This document shows, in pieces, positions 1-7,109 of a DNA stretch of 13,717 bases. The stretch lies in assembly GCA_019689615.1 (NCBI GenBank), contig JADGHD010000072.1, positions 1 to 13,717 on the forward strand, read 5' to 3'. The notes beneath the pieces were generated by a model that ran no database searches, had not been told where the DNA came from, and worked only from the letters and a program-made list of their open reading frames with translations. Position 1 is the stretch's first letter, and each line of letters opens with the position of its first letter. The translations under genes and the position numbers were made by a program. This DNA comes from Frankia sp. Lineage in GTDB: Bacteria; Actinomycetota; Actinomycetes; Frankiales; Frankiaceae.

Positions 1-184
1 GGCTGGGGCTGGGGCTGGTAGCTCCAGGCCAGAGCGCCTGATCCATCCGCTCGTCCGTGGCGGCGGCCGTTGGCCGTCGCCACTCGCCATAGGGCGGGCC
101 CCGCCGCGGCATGACGTCCATCCCGCCGGTTGTGCGGGCGCCCGCCCACACCGGCCCGGCAGGCCAGCAGAGGAGGTCCAAGGG
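1..184. other. Upstream non-coding leader with short GGCTGG repeat
   Basis: No gene can be supported here. Bases 1-18 are three copies of GGCTGG, followed by TAG at 19-21; this could be the tail of a gene lying left of the window on either strand, but it is too short to assign. A perfect 12-base palindrome (GCGGGCGCCCGC) lies at 134-145. AGGAGG at 171-176 is the ribosome-binding site of the next gene. The reading frame of that gene is open leftwards to the window edge but contains no start codon, so I do not extend it. Confidence 0.5.
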
Positions 185-1432
185 ATGAGAATCGTCTGCG
201 TCGGGGGCGGACCGGCGGGGCTCTACTTCGCGATCTGCGCCAAACGCCGCGACCCCGGCCGTGACGTCACCGTGCTGGAACGCGACCAGCCGGGCGCCGC
301 GCCAGGCTGGGGTGTCATCTACTGGGACCCGCTGCTCAACCTGCTGTTCCGCAACGACCCGACCAGCGCCCAGACGGTCCGCGCCGCCTCGACGCTCTGG
401 CAGGGCCAGCGGCTCATCGTCGGCGGATCCGGCACCGCCCACCTGCCCGGCTACGGCTTCGCCGTCCAGCGGGCCAGGCTGCTCGACATCCTCGCCGAGC
501 GGGCCAGCGAGCTGGGCGTATCAGTGCGGCACGGGGTCGAGGTCGACGAGCTGTCCGCGTACGCCGACGACCCGCCCGCGGACCTGGTGCTGGTCGCCGA
601 CGGGGCGAACAGCCGGATCCGCCGCCAGGCCGCGCCGGAGAGGTTCCGGACCCGCGTCGACACCGGCCGCAACCGCTTCATCTGGCTCGGCACGAGCCGC
701 CGGTTCGACGACTTCACGTTCGCGTTCGAGCGCACCGAGCACGGCTGGGTGTGGTTCCACGCCTACCCGTCCAGCGAGGAGATCAGCACCTGCATCGTCG
801 AGTGCGCGCCGACGACCTGGTCGGGGCTGGGACTCGACCGCATGGACGCCGACGCCGGGCTGCAAATGCTCTCGGAGGTCTTCGCGGAGCCGCTGGCCGG
901 CGAGCCGCTGATCGGCGGCCGGTCGGCTCGCTGGCAGCGGTTCAGCCACGTCACGAACGACCGCTGGGTCAACGGCAACGTCGCCCTCGTCGGCGACGCG
1001 GCCCACACCACGCACTTCACGCTGGGCTCCGGCACGGCGCTCGCGATGCGCGACTCCGCCTGGCTCGCCCGCGCGCTGGACCAGTTCGGCGAGGTCCCCG
1101 CTGCGCTGCAGATGTTCGACGTGACCGGCCGCCAGCAGCTGGCGCGGGCGCAGGCGGTGGCCCGCACCAGCATGGCCTGGTTCGAGCAGGTCGACCGGTG
1201 GCTCGCCGAGGACGACGACCCGGTCGCGCTCGCGTACTCGATGGCGACCCGGCAGGGCCACGCGCCGCCGCTGGGCCGCCAGGTGCTCGCCGCCAGCCAG
1301 CGGCCGGCGGTGCGCCGGGCGCAGCGCCGGCTCGGCAACTGCGCCCGCTGGCTGCAGGCCCGCCGCCGCGGCGAGCGGCCCGAGCCGGTCGACACGCGCA
1401 CGGCGGGCGCGTCGCTGGCCCGGGCCACCTGA
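185..1432 (+). CDS. FAD-dependent aromatic monooxygenase (VioD / salicylyl-CoA 5-hydroxylase N-domain type)
   Basis: This 415-residue protein is a class A flavoprotein hydroxylase, expected to hydroxylate an aromatic ring using NAD(P)H, O2 and FAD. It opens with the dinucleotide-binding motif GGGPAGLYFA (about residues 7-16), then a ring-hydroxylase GWGV stretch near residue 42, and has the FAD ribose-binding GDAAHTTHF motif at 270-278. The central run with IWLGTS, HAY and STCIVEC resembles tryptophan hydroxylase VioD and the N-terminal half of salicylyl-CoA or anthraniloyl-CoA hydroxylases. Unlike those bidomain CoA enzymes (about 770 residues) it has no C-terminal old-yellow-enzyme domain, so it is stand-alone, like VioD. 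The ATG is preceded by AGGAGG with 8 bases spacing, a strong start. No substrate-pathway neighbours are visible; the actual substrate is unknown. Confidence 0.88.
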   Translation: MRIVCVGGGPAGLYFAICAKRRDPGRDVTVLERDQPGAAPGWGVIYWDPLLNLLFRNDPTSAQTVRAASTLWQGQRLIVGGSGTAHLPGYGFAVQRARLLDILAERASELGVSVRHGVEVDELSAYADDPPADLVLVADGANSRIRRQAAPERFRTRVDTGRNRFIWLGTSRRFDDFTFAFERTEHGWVWFHAYPSSEEISTCIVECAPTTWSGLGLDRMDADAGLQMLSEVFAEPLAGEPLIGGRSARWQRFSHVTNDRWVNGNVALVGDAAHTTHFTLGSGTALAMRDSAWLARALDQFGEVPAALQMFDVTGRQQLARAQAVARTSMAWFEQVDRWLAEDDDPVALAYSMATRQGHAPPLGRQVLAASQRPAVRRAQRRLGNCARWLQARRRGERPEPVDTRTAGASLARAT

Positions 1433-1451
1433 GCCCGGGCCAGGCACTGGG

Positions 1452-1489
1452 CGCAGGGCTGTCACGGGGAAGTCCGCGGCAGCCCTGCG
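1452..1489 (+). terminator. Hairpin after the monooxygenase gene
   Basis: A perfect 10-base inverted repeat, CGCAGGGCTG at 1452-1461 and CAGCCCTGCG at 1480-1489, begins 20 bases after the monooxygenase stop codon. The 18-base loop contains CCGCGG. There is no U-tract, as is common for actinobacterial terminators. It is a plausible transcription terminator or mRNA 3' end for the upstream gene. Confidence 0.5.
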
Positions 1490-1530
1490 GATGCGCCGGG
1501 ACCGCCGGCCCGGCCTGCCGGCCAGCTACG

Positions 1531-1566
1531 GGGCAACTGGCCGGCCGCGGGCAACTGGCTGGCCGC
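1531..1566. repeat. Tandem 18-base duplication
   Basis: Two adjacent 18-base copies, 1531-1548 and 1549-1566, each beginning GGGCAACTGGC and ending GGCCGC, differ at one base (C/T at the twelfth position). They lie in the gap between the monooxygenase and pyrophosphatase genes. No function is visible. Confidence 0.8.
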
Positions 1567-1592
1567 GGGCTGGCAAACGCCGCCCACGCCGG

Positions 1593-1626
1593 CCGGCGGC
1601 TGGTGGATGCCGGCGGCTGGTGGATG
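1593..1626. repeat. Exact tandem 17-base duplication
   Basis: The 17-mer CCGGCGGCTGGTGGATG occurs twice head-to-tail, at 1593-1609 and 1610-1626, without mismatch. It lies just beyond the 3' end of the pyrophosphatase gene (stop at 1644-1646, minus strand) and 26 bases from the other duplication, so the gap has expanded by at least two tandem events, probably by replication slippage. Confidence 0.85.
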
Positions 1627-1643
1627 GGGTTCGGTCGGCTGGT

Positions 1644-2198
1644 TCAGGCGGTCCTGGGCTCGGCCTCGGCCACCACGCGGGTCGAGGAGTGCCCGTCGGC
1701 GGCCGCCGCCTCGTGCTCCTGCATCCGGCGGATCGAGGCGAGGATCTCCCGCTCGGCGTCGACCCGGCCGACCCAGGTGGCGCCCTCGACGGACTTGCCG
1801 GGCTCCAGGTCCTTGTAGACCTCGAAGAAGTGCTGGATCTCCAGCCGGTCGAACTCCGGCAGGTGGCGGATGTCGCGCAGGTGCTCCTGCCGCACGTCGG
1901 CCACCGGGACGCAGAGGACCTTGTCGTCCGGGCCCTTCTCGTCGGTCATCTGGAACATGCCGATCGCCCGGCAGCGCACCAGGCAGCCCGGGAAGGTCGG
2001 CTCCTCCAGCAGGACCAGCGCGTCCAGGGGGTCCCCGTCCCGGCCGAGCGTGCCCTCGATGAACCCGTAGTCAGACGGGTAGTGGGTGGAGGTAAACAGC
2101 ATCCGATCGAGCCGGATCCGCCCCGTGTGGTGATCCATCTCGTACTTGTTGCGCTGACCCTTGGGGATCTCGATGGTCACGTCGAACTCGAGGTCCAC
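1644..2198 (-). CDS. ppa: Inorganic pyrophosphatase (family I)
   Basis: The enzyme hydrolyses pyrophosphate to two phosphates in the cytoplasm, pulling biosynthetic reactions forward. It shows the family N-terminus FDVTIEIPKGQRNKYE (residues 5-20 from the chosen start) and the metal-binding signature DGDPLDALV at 54-62, followed by ADVRQEHL and the conserved EFDRLEIQHFFEVYKDLE region. The chosen start is GTG at 2198, giving VDLEFDVTIEIPKG and 184 residues, close to the conserved start of actinobacterial family members (MEFDVTIEIPKG) and preceded by an AAGGAG/GGGAG stretch. An alternative GTG at 2225 would add nine residues but has no good ribosome-binding site. About 20 poorly conserved, Ala/Glu-rich residues extend the C-terminus. 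It is transcribed divergently from dacB, the same arrangement as in mycobacteria. Confidence 0.95.
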   Translation of the reverse strand: MDLEFDVTIEIPKGQRNKYEMDHHTGRIRLDRMLFTSTHYPSDYGFIEGTLGRDGDPLDALVLLEEPTFPGCLVRCRAIGMFQMTDEKGPDDKVLCVPVADVRQEHLRDIRHLPEFDRLEIQHFFEVYKDLEPGKSVEGATWVGRVDAEREILASIRRMQEHEAAAADGHSSTRVVAEAEPRTA

Positions 2199-2265
2199 GC
2201 CGCTCCCTGTCTCCTTCGTCGCCACCCGGCCCCGACGACCGGCTGGTGCCTGTGCATTCCAGACT

Positions 2266-2286
2266 CGGCAGACGTCCAGTCTGCCG
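2266..2286. promoter_or_regulatory. Palindrome in the ppa/dacB divergent region
   Basis: CGGCAGAC (2266-2273), five bases, then GTCTGCCG (2279-2286) form a perfect 8-base inverted repeat. It lies 68 bases upstream of the ppa start and about 180 bases upstream of dacB. The short spacer and position suit a dimeric regulator operator or an RNA hairpin in the ppa leader. No clear -10/-35 pair could be assigned on either strand in the 2199-2461 gap. Function is inferred from symmetry alone. Confidence 0.35.
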
Positions 2287-2461
2287 GCCGATCACCATGC
2301 GGTACCCGTCCCACCGACGGCTGCCCTGGCCACAACGACGTGATCTGGCGCACTCCGCCGGCTCCATGACCCCCACGGCGCGTCCCCGACGCTCACTGTG
2401 ACCGTTCCCGTAGCGACCGGGCCGACACGCGACGCGTGAGCGGGAAGCGAGCAGCGAAGTA

Positions 2462-3964
2462 GTGTTCTCGCTCGTGACGACGCTGGCAGCGGGCGCGAAG
2501 GCCGGTGGCCTCACCGCGCTGGCCGGGGCGCTGCTCGCCGGCTCCCTGTCGGTGCCGCCGGGACCCAGCCCCGGGGCGGTACCCGCCACGACGGTACCCC
2601 GGGCGGCGCAGGGAGCCCTGCCCGCCCTGTCCGCCGACTCCCCGCTGCCCGACCCGACTGCGCTGGCCAACCAGCTGGCACCGGCGCTGGCGGACCCGGT
2701 GCTCGCGGACCCGTCCGGGATCGTGATGGACGCCACGTCCGGCCGGGTCCTGTTCGAGCGGCGCTCGACCGTGCCGACCGCGCCCGCGTCGACGCTGAAG
2801 ACCGCCGTCGCCGCGGCCGCGCTGCGCACCTTCCCCGCCGACCGCCGGCTCACCACCCGGGTGCTCTACCTGCCCGGCACCGGAACGGCCGACGGCTCCG
2901 CGCCGTCCCCCGCCGCCGGGGGGACCCTCTGGCTCGTCGGCGCTGGCGACCCGACGCTGACCGCCGCGACCGAGCCGGTCGGCTACCCGGCGAGTGCCAG
3001 CGCCCGGCTCGCCGACCTCGCCGCCCAGGTCAGCGCCGCCGGGATCACCTCGGTCGAGCGGGTGCTGGGCGACGGCACGCTGTTCACCGGCCCAGCCACC
3101 GCGCCCGGCTGGCGCGACAGTTACGTCACCGGGGGCAACGTCGCGCCGGTGTCGGCGCTGGAGGTCGACGGTGGCCGGTCCCGGCCGGGGGCGCTCGGGC
3201 CGCGCCACCAGCAGCCGGACGCCGCCGCCGCGGCCGCCTTCGCCGACGCCCTGCGCGCGGCCGGGGTGGGCGTCGGCTCGGTCGGCGTCGGGCCGGCCGA
3301 CCGGGCGGCCGAGACGGTCGCCACCGCCGACAGCCCGCCCATCCCGGTGCTCGTGGAGCGGATGCTGACGGACTCGGACAACGACCTCGCCGAGGCCCTT
3401 GGCCGGCTGGTCGCCGTCGAGCGCGGGCAGCCGGCAACGTTCGCCGGTGCGGTCGCCGCGGTGACCCAGGCCCTGCGCGAACTCGGCATCAACACGGACG
3501 GCATGGCGCTGTCCGACCTGAGCGGGCTGTCCACGCTCGACCTCATCACTCCCCGCACGATCATCGAGATCCTGCGGGCCGCCACCCAGCCCGACCACCC
3601 GCAGCTGCGGCCGCTGCTGACCGGCCTGCCGGTCGCCGGGTTCTCCGGCACGCTGTTCGACCGCTACGACGACGCGGACACGGCGGTGGGCGCCGGCGAC
3701 GTCCGGGCCAAGACCGGCAGCCTGCGGATCGTGACCAGCCTGGCCGGCCAGCTCGTCGACGCCGACGACCGGCTGCTGCTGTTCGCCTTCTTCGCGCCGG
3801 TCGAGGACACCGCGTCCGCCAAGGCGGGCCTCGACCGAATCGCCTCGGCCCTGGCCACCTGCGGCTGCCGGTCGCCGGCCAGCCCCGGTCCCGAGGACAA
3901 GGCCGATGCCGGCGTGACCGTGGGCGCTGGCGCCGGCGCAGCCGGTCCGCCCCCGCCCGCCTGA
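2462..3964 (+). CDS. dacB: D-alanyl-D-alanine carboxypeptidase/endopeptidase (PBP4, peptidase S13)
   Basis: A penicillin-binding protein of class C that trims or cleaves D-Ala-containing cross-links of peptidoglycan outside the cytoplasmic membrane. All three active-site motifs are present and in order: S110-T-L-K113 (nucleophile serine and lysine), S305-D-N307 and K417-T-G419. The long gap between the first two motifs, containing the GDGTLF...GW..SYV...SALEVDGG region (about 203-238), is the inserted domain typical of S13 enzymes. The hydrophobic, Ala/Leu-rich N-terminus (about 5-30) is probably a signal peptide or anchor, although it carries little positive charge. The tail (about 465-500) is Gly/Ala/Pro-rich. 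The GTG start has no strong ribosome-binding site, and GTG at 2474 is an alternative, so the N-terminus is uncertain. It precedes the DUF2342 zincin gene, as in mycobacteria. Confidence 0.92.
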   Translation: MFSLVTTLAAGAKAGGLTALAGALLAGSLSVPPGPSPGAVPATTVPRAAQGALPALSADSPLPDPTALANQLAPALADPVLADPSGIVMDATSGRVLFERRSTVPTAPASTLKTAVAAAALRTFPADRRLTTRVLYLPGTGTADGSAPSPAAGGTLWLVGAGDPTLTAATEPVGYPASASARLADLAAQVSAAGITSVERVLGDGTLFTGPATAPGWRDSYVTGGNVAPVSALEVDGGRSRPGALGPRHQQPDAAAAAAFADALRAAGVGVGSVGVGPADRAAETVATADSPPIPVLVERMLTDSDNDLAEALGRLVAVERGQPATFAGAVAAVTQALRELGINTDGMALSDLSGLSTLDLITPRTIIEILRAATQPDHPQLRPLLTGLPVAGFSGTLFDRYDDADTAVGAGDVRAKTGSLRIVTSLAGQLVDADDRLLLFAFFAPVEDTASAKAGLDRIASALATCGCRSPASPGPEDKADAGVTVGAGAGAAGPPPPA

Positions 3965-4063
3965 CCGCCCGGCACGGGCGTCGCGCCGCCCGCCCGCATC
4001 GCGAGCGGACCCACCAGCGAGCTGGTCGTGAAGCGACGATAGTGATCGAATAGCATCACCGGG

Positions 4064-4069
4064 TACGCT
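4064..4069 (+). promoter_or_regulatory. -10 box placed for a leaderless mRNA of the zincin gene
   Basis: TACGCT ends seven bases before the GTG start codon at 4077, the spacing expected if transcription begins at the start codon. No Shine-Dalgarno sequence is seen upstream of that GTG, which fits leaderless translation. The -35 region is poor. An imperfectly placed GTGAT-N8-ATCAC symmetry at 4042-4059 lies over the -35 area. Confidence 0.45.
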
Positions 4070-4076
4070 GGGCTAC

Positions 4077-5210
4077 GTGGACGCGCAGCCGGTCGACTGG
4101 GACCTCGCGGTGGCGACCGCCCGTCGGCTGGTCCGTCCCGGGCCGCAGCTCACCCGAGCCGAGGCCGACGACGTCGTCGCCGACCTGCACCGGCTCGCGA
4201 TCCAGGCGGAACGCCACGTCGAGGACTACACCCACCTCAGCCCCCCGGCATCCGCGATCACGCCGATCGCCGTGGTGGACCGCCCGGAGTGGGCCCGGTC
4301 CAACGTGGCCGGGCTGCGCATGGTCACCACCCCGTTGCTCGAACGCCTGAGCGAGTCCAGCAAGGGTTCGCTGTCGAGCGCGGTCGGCCGCCGGGTCACC
4401 GGGGTGCAGCTCGGCTCCGCGCTCGCCTACCTGGCCGGCAAGGTGCTCGGCCAGTACGAGGTGTTCCTGCCGCCGGAGGAGTACCGGCCGACGGACCTCG
4501 TGCCCTACCCGGACGCCGCGGACGGCGGCCCCGGCCCGGTCGGGCGGCTCAGCCTGGTGGCACCCAACATCGCGCACGCCGAGCGCGCCATGTCGGTCGC
4601 CCCCCGTGACTTCCGGATGTGGGTGTGCCTGCACGAGCAGACGCACCGCAGCCAGTTCACCGCCGTGCCCTGGCTGCGCTCCCACCTCGAGTCGGAGATC
4701 GGCGCGTTCATCGAGGCGACCGACCTCGACCCGGACGTCCTCGCCGACCGGCTGCGCTCCGCCGTCACGGCACTGCGCGGCGCGGTGCGTGACCGCGGGC
4801 CCGGCGCGCCCAGCGTGGTCGAGGCGCTGCAGACCCCGGCCCAGCGAGCCGTGCTCGACCGGCTGCAGGCGCTGATGACCCTGCTGGAGGGGCACGCCGA
4901 CCAGGTCATGGACGCCGTCGGGCCAAAGGTCGTCCCGACGGTCGCCGACATCCGGGCCAAGTTCGACAACCGCCGCTCCGGCGGTTCCCCGATCGACCGG
5001 TTCATCCGCCGCCTGCTCGGCCTCGACCTCAAGCTGCAGCAGTACAAGCAGGGCGGCGCGTTCGTCCGCGCGGTGGTCGCCGAGGCCGGCGTGGACGGCT
5101 TCAACCAGGTCTGGCATTCGCCGGAGAGCCTGCCGACCCGGGCCGAGATCGCCGACCCGGCCGCCTGGATGAGCCGCGTCCTGGGCACCCGCCCGTCCAT
5201 CTCCGCCTGA
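4077..5210 (+). CDS. Zinc-dependent metallopeptidase-like protein (DUF2342, F420-biosynthesis-associated family)
   Basis: A 377-residue cytoplasmic-looking protein without signal peptide or membrane segment. The stretch MWVCLHEQTHRSQF carries the zincin motif H186-E-Q-T-H190, and the flanking regions (a VAPNI motif just before, EGHADQVMDAVGP near residue 273) match the DUF2342/zincin-like family. That family is known as 'coenzyme F420 biosynthesis associated' because its presence tracks with F420-producing actinobacteria; its substrate is not known. The position between dacB and tilS is the same as for the mycobacterial homologue Rv3626c. The GTG start gives VDAQPVDWDLAVATARRLV and lies exactly downstream of a leaderless-type -10 box; no ribosome-binding site is visible. 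Peptidase activity is inferred only from the HEXXH motif; a structural or hydrolase role in folding or quality control is equally possible. Confidence 0.88.
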   Translation: MDAQPVDWDLAVATARRLVRPGPQLTRAEADDVVADLHRLAIQAERHVEDYTHLSPPASAITPIAVVDRPEWARSNVAGLRMVTTPLLERLSESSKGSLSSAVGRRVTGVQLGSALAYLAGKVLGQYEVFLPPEEYRPTDLVPYPDAADGGPGPVGRLSLVAPNIAHAERAMSVAPRDFRMWVCLHEQTHRSQFTAVPWLRSHLESEIGAFIEATDLDPDVLADRLRSAVTALRGAVRDRGPGAPSVVEALQTPAQRAVLDRLQALMTLLEGHADQVMDAVGPKVVPTVADIRAKFDNRRSGGSPIDRFIRRLLGLDLKLQQYKQGGAFVRAVVAEAGVDGFNQVWHSPESLPTRAEIADPAAWMSRVLGTRPSISA

Positions 5211-5258
5211 CCGGGCCATCCCGCCCGGAGCCGCGCCGGCTGCCGCCCGCAGGTGCCG

Positions 5259-5280
5259 CCGGCCATCGTCCGGCCATCGT
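5259..5280. repeat. Tandem 11-base repeat upstream of tilS
   Basis: CCGGCCATCGT occurs twice in direct succession (5259-5269, 5270-5280) in the 132-base gap before tilS. The second copy plus a later CGATGG (near 5294) gives a weak 6-base inverted repeat. No function can be assigned. Confidence 0.7.
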
Positions 5281-5330
5281 CGAACCCTCGTCCCGATGGT
5301 CGATCAGCCTCCCCAGATCATGGGATCGGC

Positions 5331-5336
5331 TACCTT
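5331..5336 (+). promoter_or_regulatory. -10 box for leaderless tilS-hpt transcript
   Basis: TACCTT is followed by six bases and then the GTG start of tilS at 5343, the spacing for transcription beginning at the start codon. GGGGA immediately abuts the GTG, too close to serve as a normal ribosome-binding site. No convincing -35 hexamer is seen. This supports 5343 over the more distant in-frame GTG at 5253. Confidence 0.5.
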
Positions 5337-5342
5337 CGGGGA

Positions 5343-7109
5343 GTGACCCGGCCGGCCTCGACTGACTCTGGAGCAGTCCCTGGCACCCACGGACGAGCCC
5401 ATCCGCCCGGGTCGCCCGCGCCGGCGGTCGCCGAGGTCCGGCTCGCGGTCCGCCGCGCCATCGCCGATCTGCCGCCCGGCGCGCTGGTGCTGGTCGCGTG
5501 CTCGGGCGGCGCCGACTCGCTGGCACTCGCCGCCGCCACCGCCTTCGTCGCCCCGCGCCGGGCGCTGCGGGCCGGCCTGCTCACGGTCGACCACGGCTGG
5601 GACCCGGCCTCGGGGCAACGCGCGGCCGCCGTCGCCGAGCAGGGCCGGCGGCTGGGCCTGGCCCCGGTCGAGGTGCTGACCGCCCACTCCGCCCGCTCCG
5701 AGGGCGCCGCGCGCGACGCCCGCCGGGCCGCGCTGCTGGCCGCGGCCCGGCGGCTGGATGCCGCCGCTGTGCTGCTCGGCCACACCCTCGACGACCAGGC
5801 GGAGACCGTGCTGCTGCGGCTGGCCCGCGGCGCGGGCGCGCGCTCGCTCGGGGCGATGGCCCCGGTCGACGGGCTGCTGCGCCGGCCGCTGCTGGGCGTG
5901 CGCCGTTCCCGCGCCCGCGAGGCGTGCCTGGCCGAAGGGCTCACGCCGTGGGACGACCCGACGAACGCCGACAGCGCGTTCGCCAGGGCCCGGGCCCGGC
6001 ACACCGTGCTGCCGGTGCTGGAGGAGCAGCTGGGCCCCGGCATCACCGAGGCGTTGGCGCGCAGCGCCGACCTGCTGCGGGCGGACGCGGACGCGCTCGA
6101 CGAGCTGGCCGCGGACGCCTGTGCCCGGCTCGTCGCGGCTGACGGCGGCGACGGCCACGCCGACGGCGAGCGGCGCGGGGAGCTGTCGCTGCCGGTCGGC
6201 GCGCTGGCCGAGCTGGCGGAGGCGGTGCGGACCCGGGTGCTGCGCCGGGCGGCGCTCGCCGTCGGCTCGTCCGCGTCGGCGCTGCGGGCCGAGCACGTGT
6301 GGGCGGTGGCGGAGCTGGTGACCCGCTGGCGGGGGCAGAAGCCGGTGCCCCTGCCGTCCGGCGTCGTCGCCCGCCGCCACGGTGACAGGATCGCGTTCGA
6401 GCGCGTGCGGTACGACCGGTACGACGCCGAGGAGGACATGCAGGTGAGCCACGCGGACGTGAGCACACCCGAAAGGGACAACGCCGGGCCGGGCCCGGCC
6501 CTGGCCGCCGGCGGCGACGGCCGCACCGGCCAGGGCGGCACACCGGGACTTCCGGACCTGTCCGCCGACATCGGCGAGGTACTCGTCTCCGCCGACGAGA
6601 TCGCCACCCGGATCCGCGACCTCGCCGCCCAGGTGGACGCCGACTACGCCGGGCGGGAGCTGCTGCTGGTCGGCGTGCTCAAGGGCGCCGTGATGGTGAT
6701 GGCCGACCTGTCCCGGGCGCTGCGGACGCCGGTGACGATGGAGTTCATGGCCGTCTCCTCGTACGGCTCGGCCACCTCGTCGTCCGGCGTCGTGCGGATC
6801 CTCAAGGACCTCGACCGCTCGATCGAGGGCCGCGACGTGCTGGTCGTCGAGGACATCATCGACTCGGGCCTGACGCTGTCCTGGCTGCTGCGCAATCTGC
6901 GGTCGCGCAACCCGGCGTCGCTCGAGGTGCTGGCGCTGTTCCGCAAGCCGGAGGCGATCACCGTCGACGTGGACGTCCGGTATGTCGGTTTCGACATCCC
7001 GAGCGCGTTCGTCGTCGGCTACGGGCTGGACTACGCCGAGCACTACCGCACCCTGCCGTTCGTGGGCACGCTCACGCCCGAGGCGATCGCCCGCGGGCCG
7101 CGCGCGTAG
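5343..7109 (+). CDS. tilS: TilS-Hpt in-frame fusion: tRNA(Ile)-lysidine synthetase plus hypoxanthine phosphoribosyltransferase
   Basis: One open frame of 588 codons encodes two enzymes. Residues 1-367 are TilS, which uses ATP and lysine to convert C34 of the CAU-anticodon tRNA-Ile to lysidine so that it reads AUA. Visible motifs are the PP-loop SGGADS at 54-59, HTLDDQAETVLLRLARG from 147, DDPTN at 204-208 and a short actinobacterial-type C-terminal region ending near GDRIAFERV. There is no stop codon between this and the Hpt domain; about 45 Gly/Ala/Asp-rich residues link them. Hpt (from about residue 410) carries the PRPP-binding VEDIIDSG motif. A strong internal ribosome-binding site and GTG at 6444 can also give Hpt alone, so the cell may make the fusion, free Hpt, or both. 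A lost stop codon or a sequencing error are the alternatives. The gene cluster leads into ftsH. Confidence 0.85.
   Translation: MTRPASTDSGAVPGTHGRAHPPGSPAPAVAEVRLAVRRAIADLPPGALVLVACSGGADSLALAAATAFVAPRRALRAGLLTVDHGWDPASGQRAAAVAEQGRRLGLAPVEVLTAHSARSEGAARDARRAALLAAARRLDAAAVLLGHTLDDQAETVLLRLARGAGARSLGAMAPVDGLLRRPLLGVRRSRAREACLAEGLTPWDDPTNADSAFARARARHTVLPVLEEQLGPGITEALARSADLLRADADALDELAADACARLVAADGGDGHADGERRGELSLPVGALAELAEAVRTRVLRRAALAVGSSASALRAEHVWAVAELVTRWRGQKPVPLPSGVVARRHGDRIAFERVRYDRYDAEEDMQVSHADVSTPERDNAGPGPALAAGGDGRTGQGGTPGLPDLSADIGEVLVSADEIATRIRDLAAQVDADYAGRELLLVGVLKGAVMVMADLSRALRTPVTMEFMAVSSYGSATSSSGVVRILKDLDRSIEGRDVLVVEDIIDSGLTLSWLLRNLRSRNPASLEVLALFRKPEAITVDVDVRYVGFDIPSAFVVGYGLDYAEHYRTLPFVGTLTPEAIARGPRA
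6429..6446 (+). promoter_or_regulatory. Strong internal Shine-Dalgarno and GTG start for hpt
   Basis: GAGGAGG is followed by eight bases and GTG at 6444, inside the continuous tilS-hpt reading frame. This is one of the best ribosome-binding sites in the window. It argues that free Hpt is translated even though no stop codon ends TilS. Confidence 0.65.
6444..7109 (+). CDS. hpt: Hypoxanthine phosphoribosyltransferase (internal start within the TilS-Hpt frame)
   Basis: The purine-salvage enzyme transfers phosphoribose from PRPP to hypoxanthine or guanine, giving IMP or GMP in the cytoplasm. From this GTG the product is 221 residues. The first 36 or so are a low-complexity Gly/Pro/Ala-rich lead; the conserved domain starts at DIGEVLVSADEIATRI, followed by LLVGVLKGAVMVMADL (the flexible-loop strand region), MEFMAVSSYGS, and the PRPP loop VVEDIIDSGLTL with E136-D137. 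The end, DYAEHYRTLPFVGTL, is the usual conserved C-terminus. GAGGAGG at 6429-6435 lies eight bases upstream of the GTG, a near-ideal ribosome-binding site, whereas ATG at 6438 is too close to it. GTG at 6459 is a weaker alternative. The frame is continuous with tilS, so this may also be the C-terminal half of a fusion protein. Confidence 0.85.
   Translation: MSHADVSTPERDNAGPGPALAAGGDGRTGQGGTPGLPDLSADIGEVLVSADEIATRIRDLAAQVDADYAGRELLLVGVLKGAVMVMADLSRALRTPVTMEFMAVSSYGSATSSSGVVRILKDLDRSIEGRDVLVVEDIIDSGLTLSWLLRNLRSRNPASLEVLALFRKPEAITVDVDVRYVGFDIPSAFVVGYGLDYAEHYRTLPFVGTLTPEAIARGPRA

Noticed and set aside
1..18. GGCTGG repeat read as a CRISPR or regulatory array
   Set aside because: Only three six-base units without spacers are visible; it is simple sequence, perhaps the end of a Gly-Trp or Pro-Ala coding tail.
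5253..5342. Earlier GTG start for tilS
   Set aside because: The extra 30 residues are unconserved, and the -10 box TACCTT at 5331-5336 would lie inside the coding region; 5343 fits a leaderless start.
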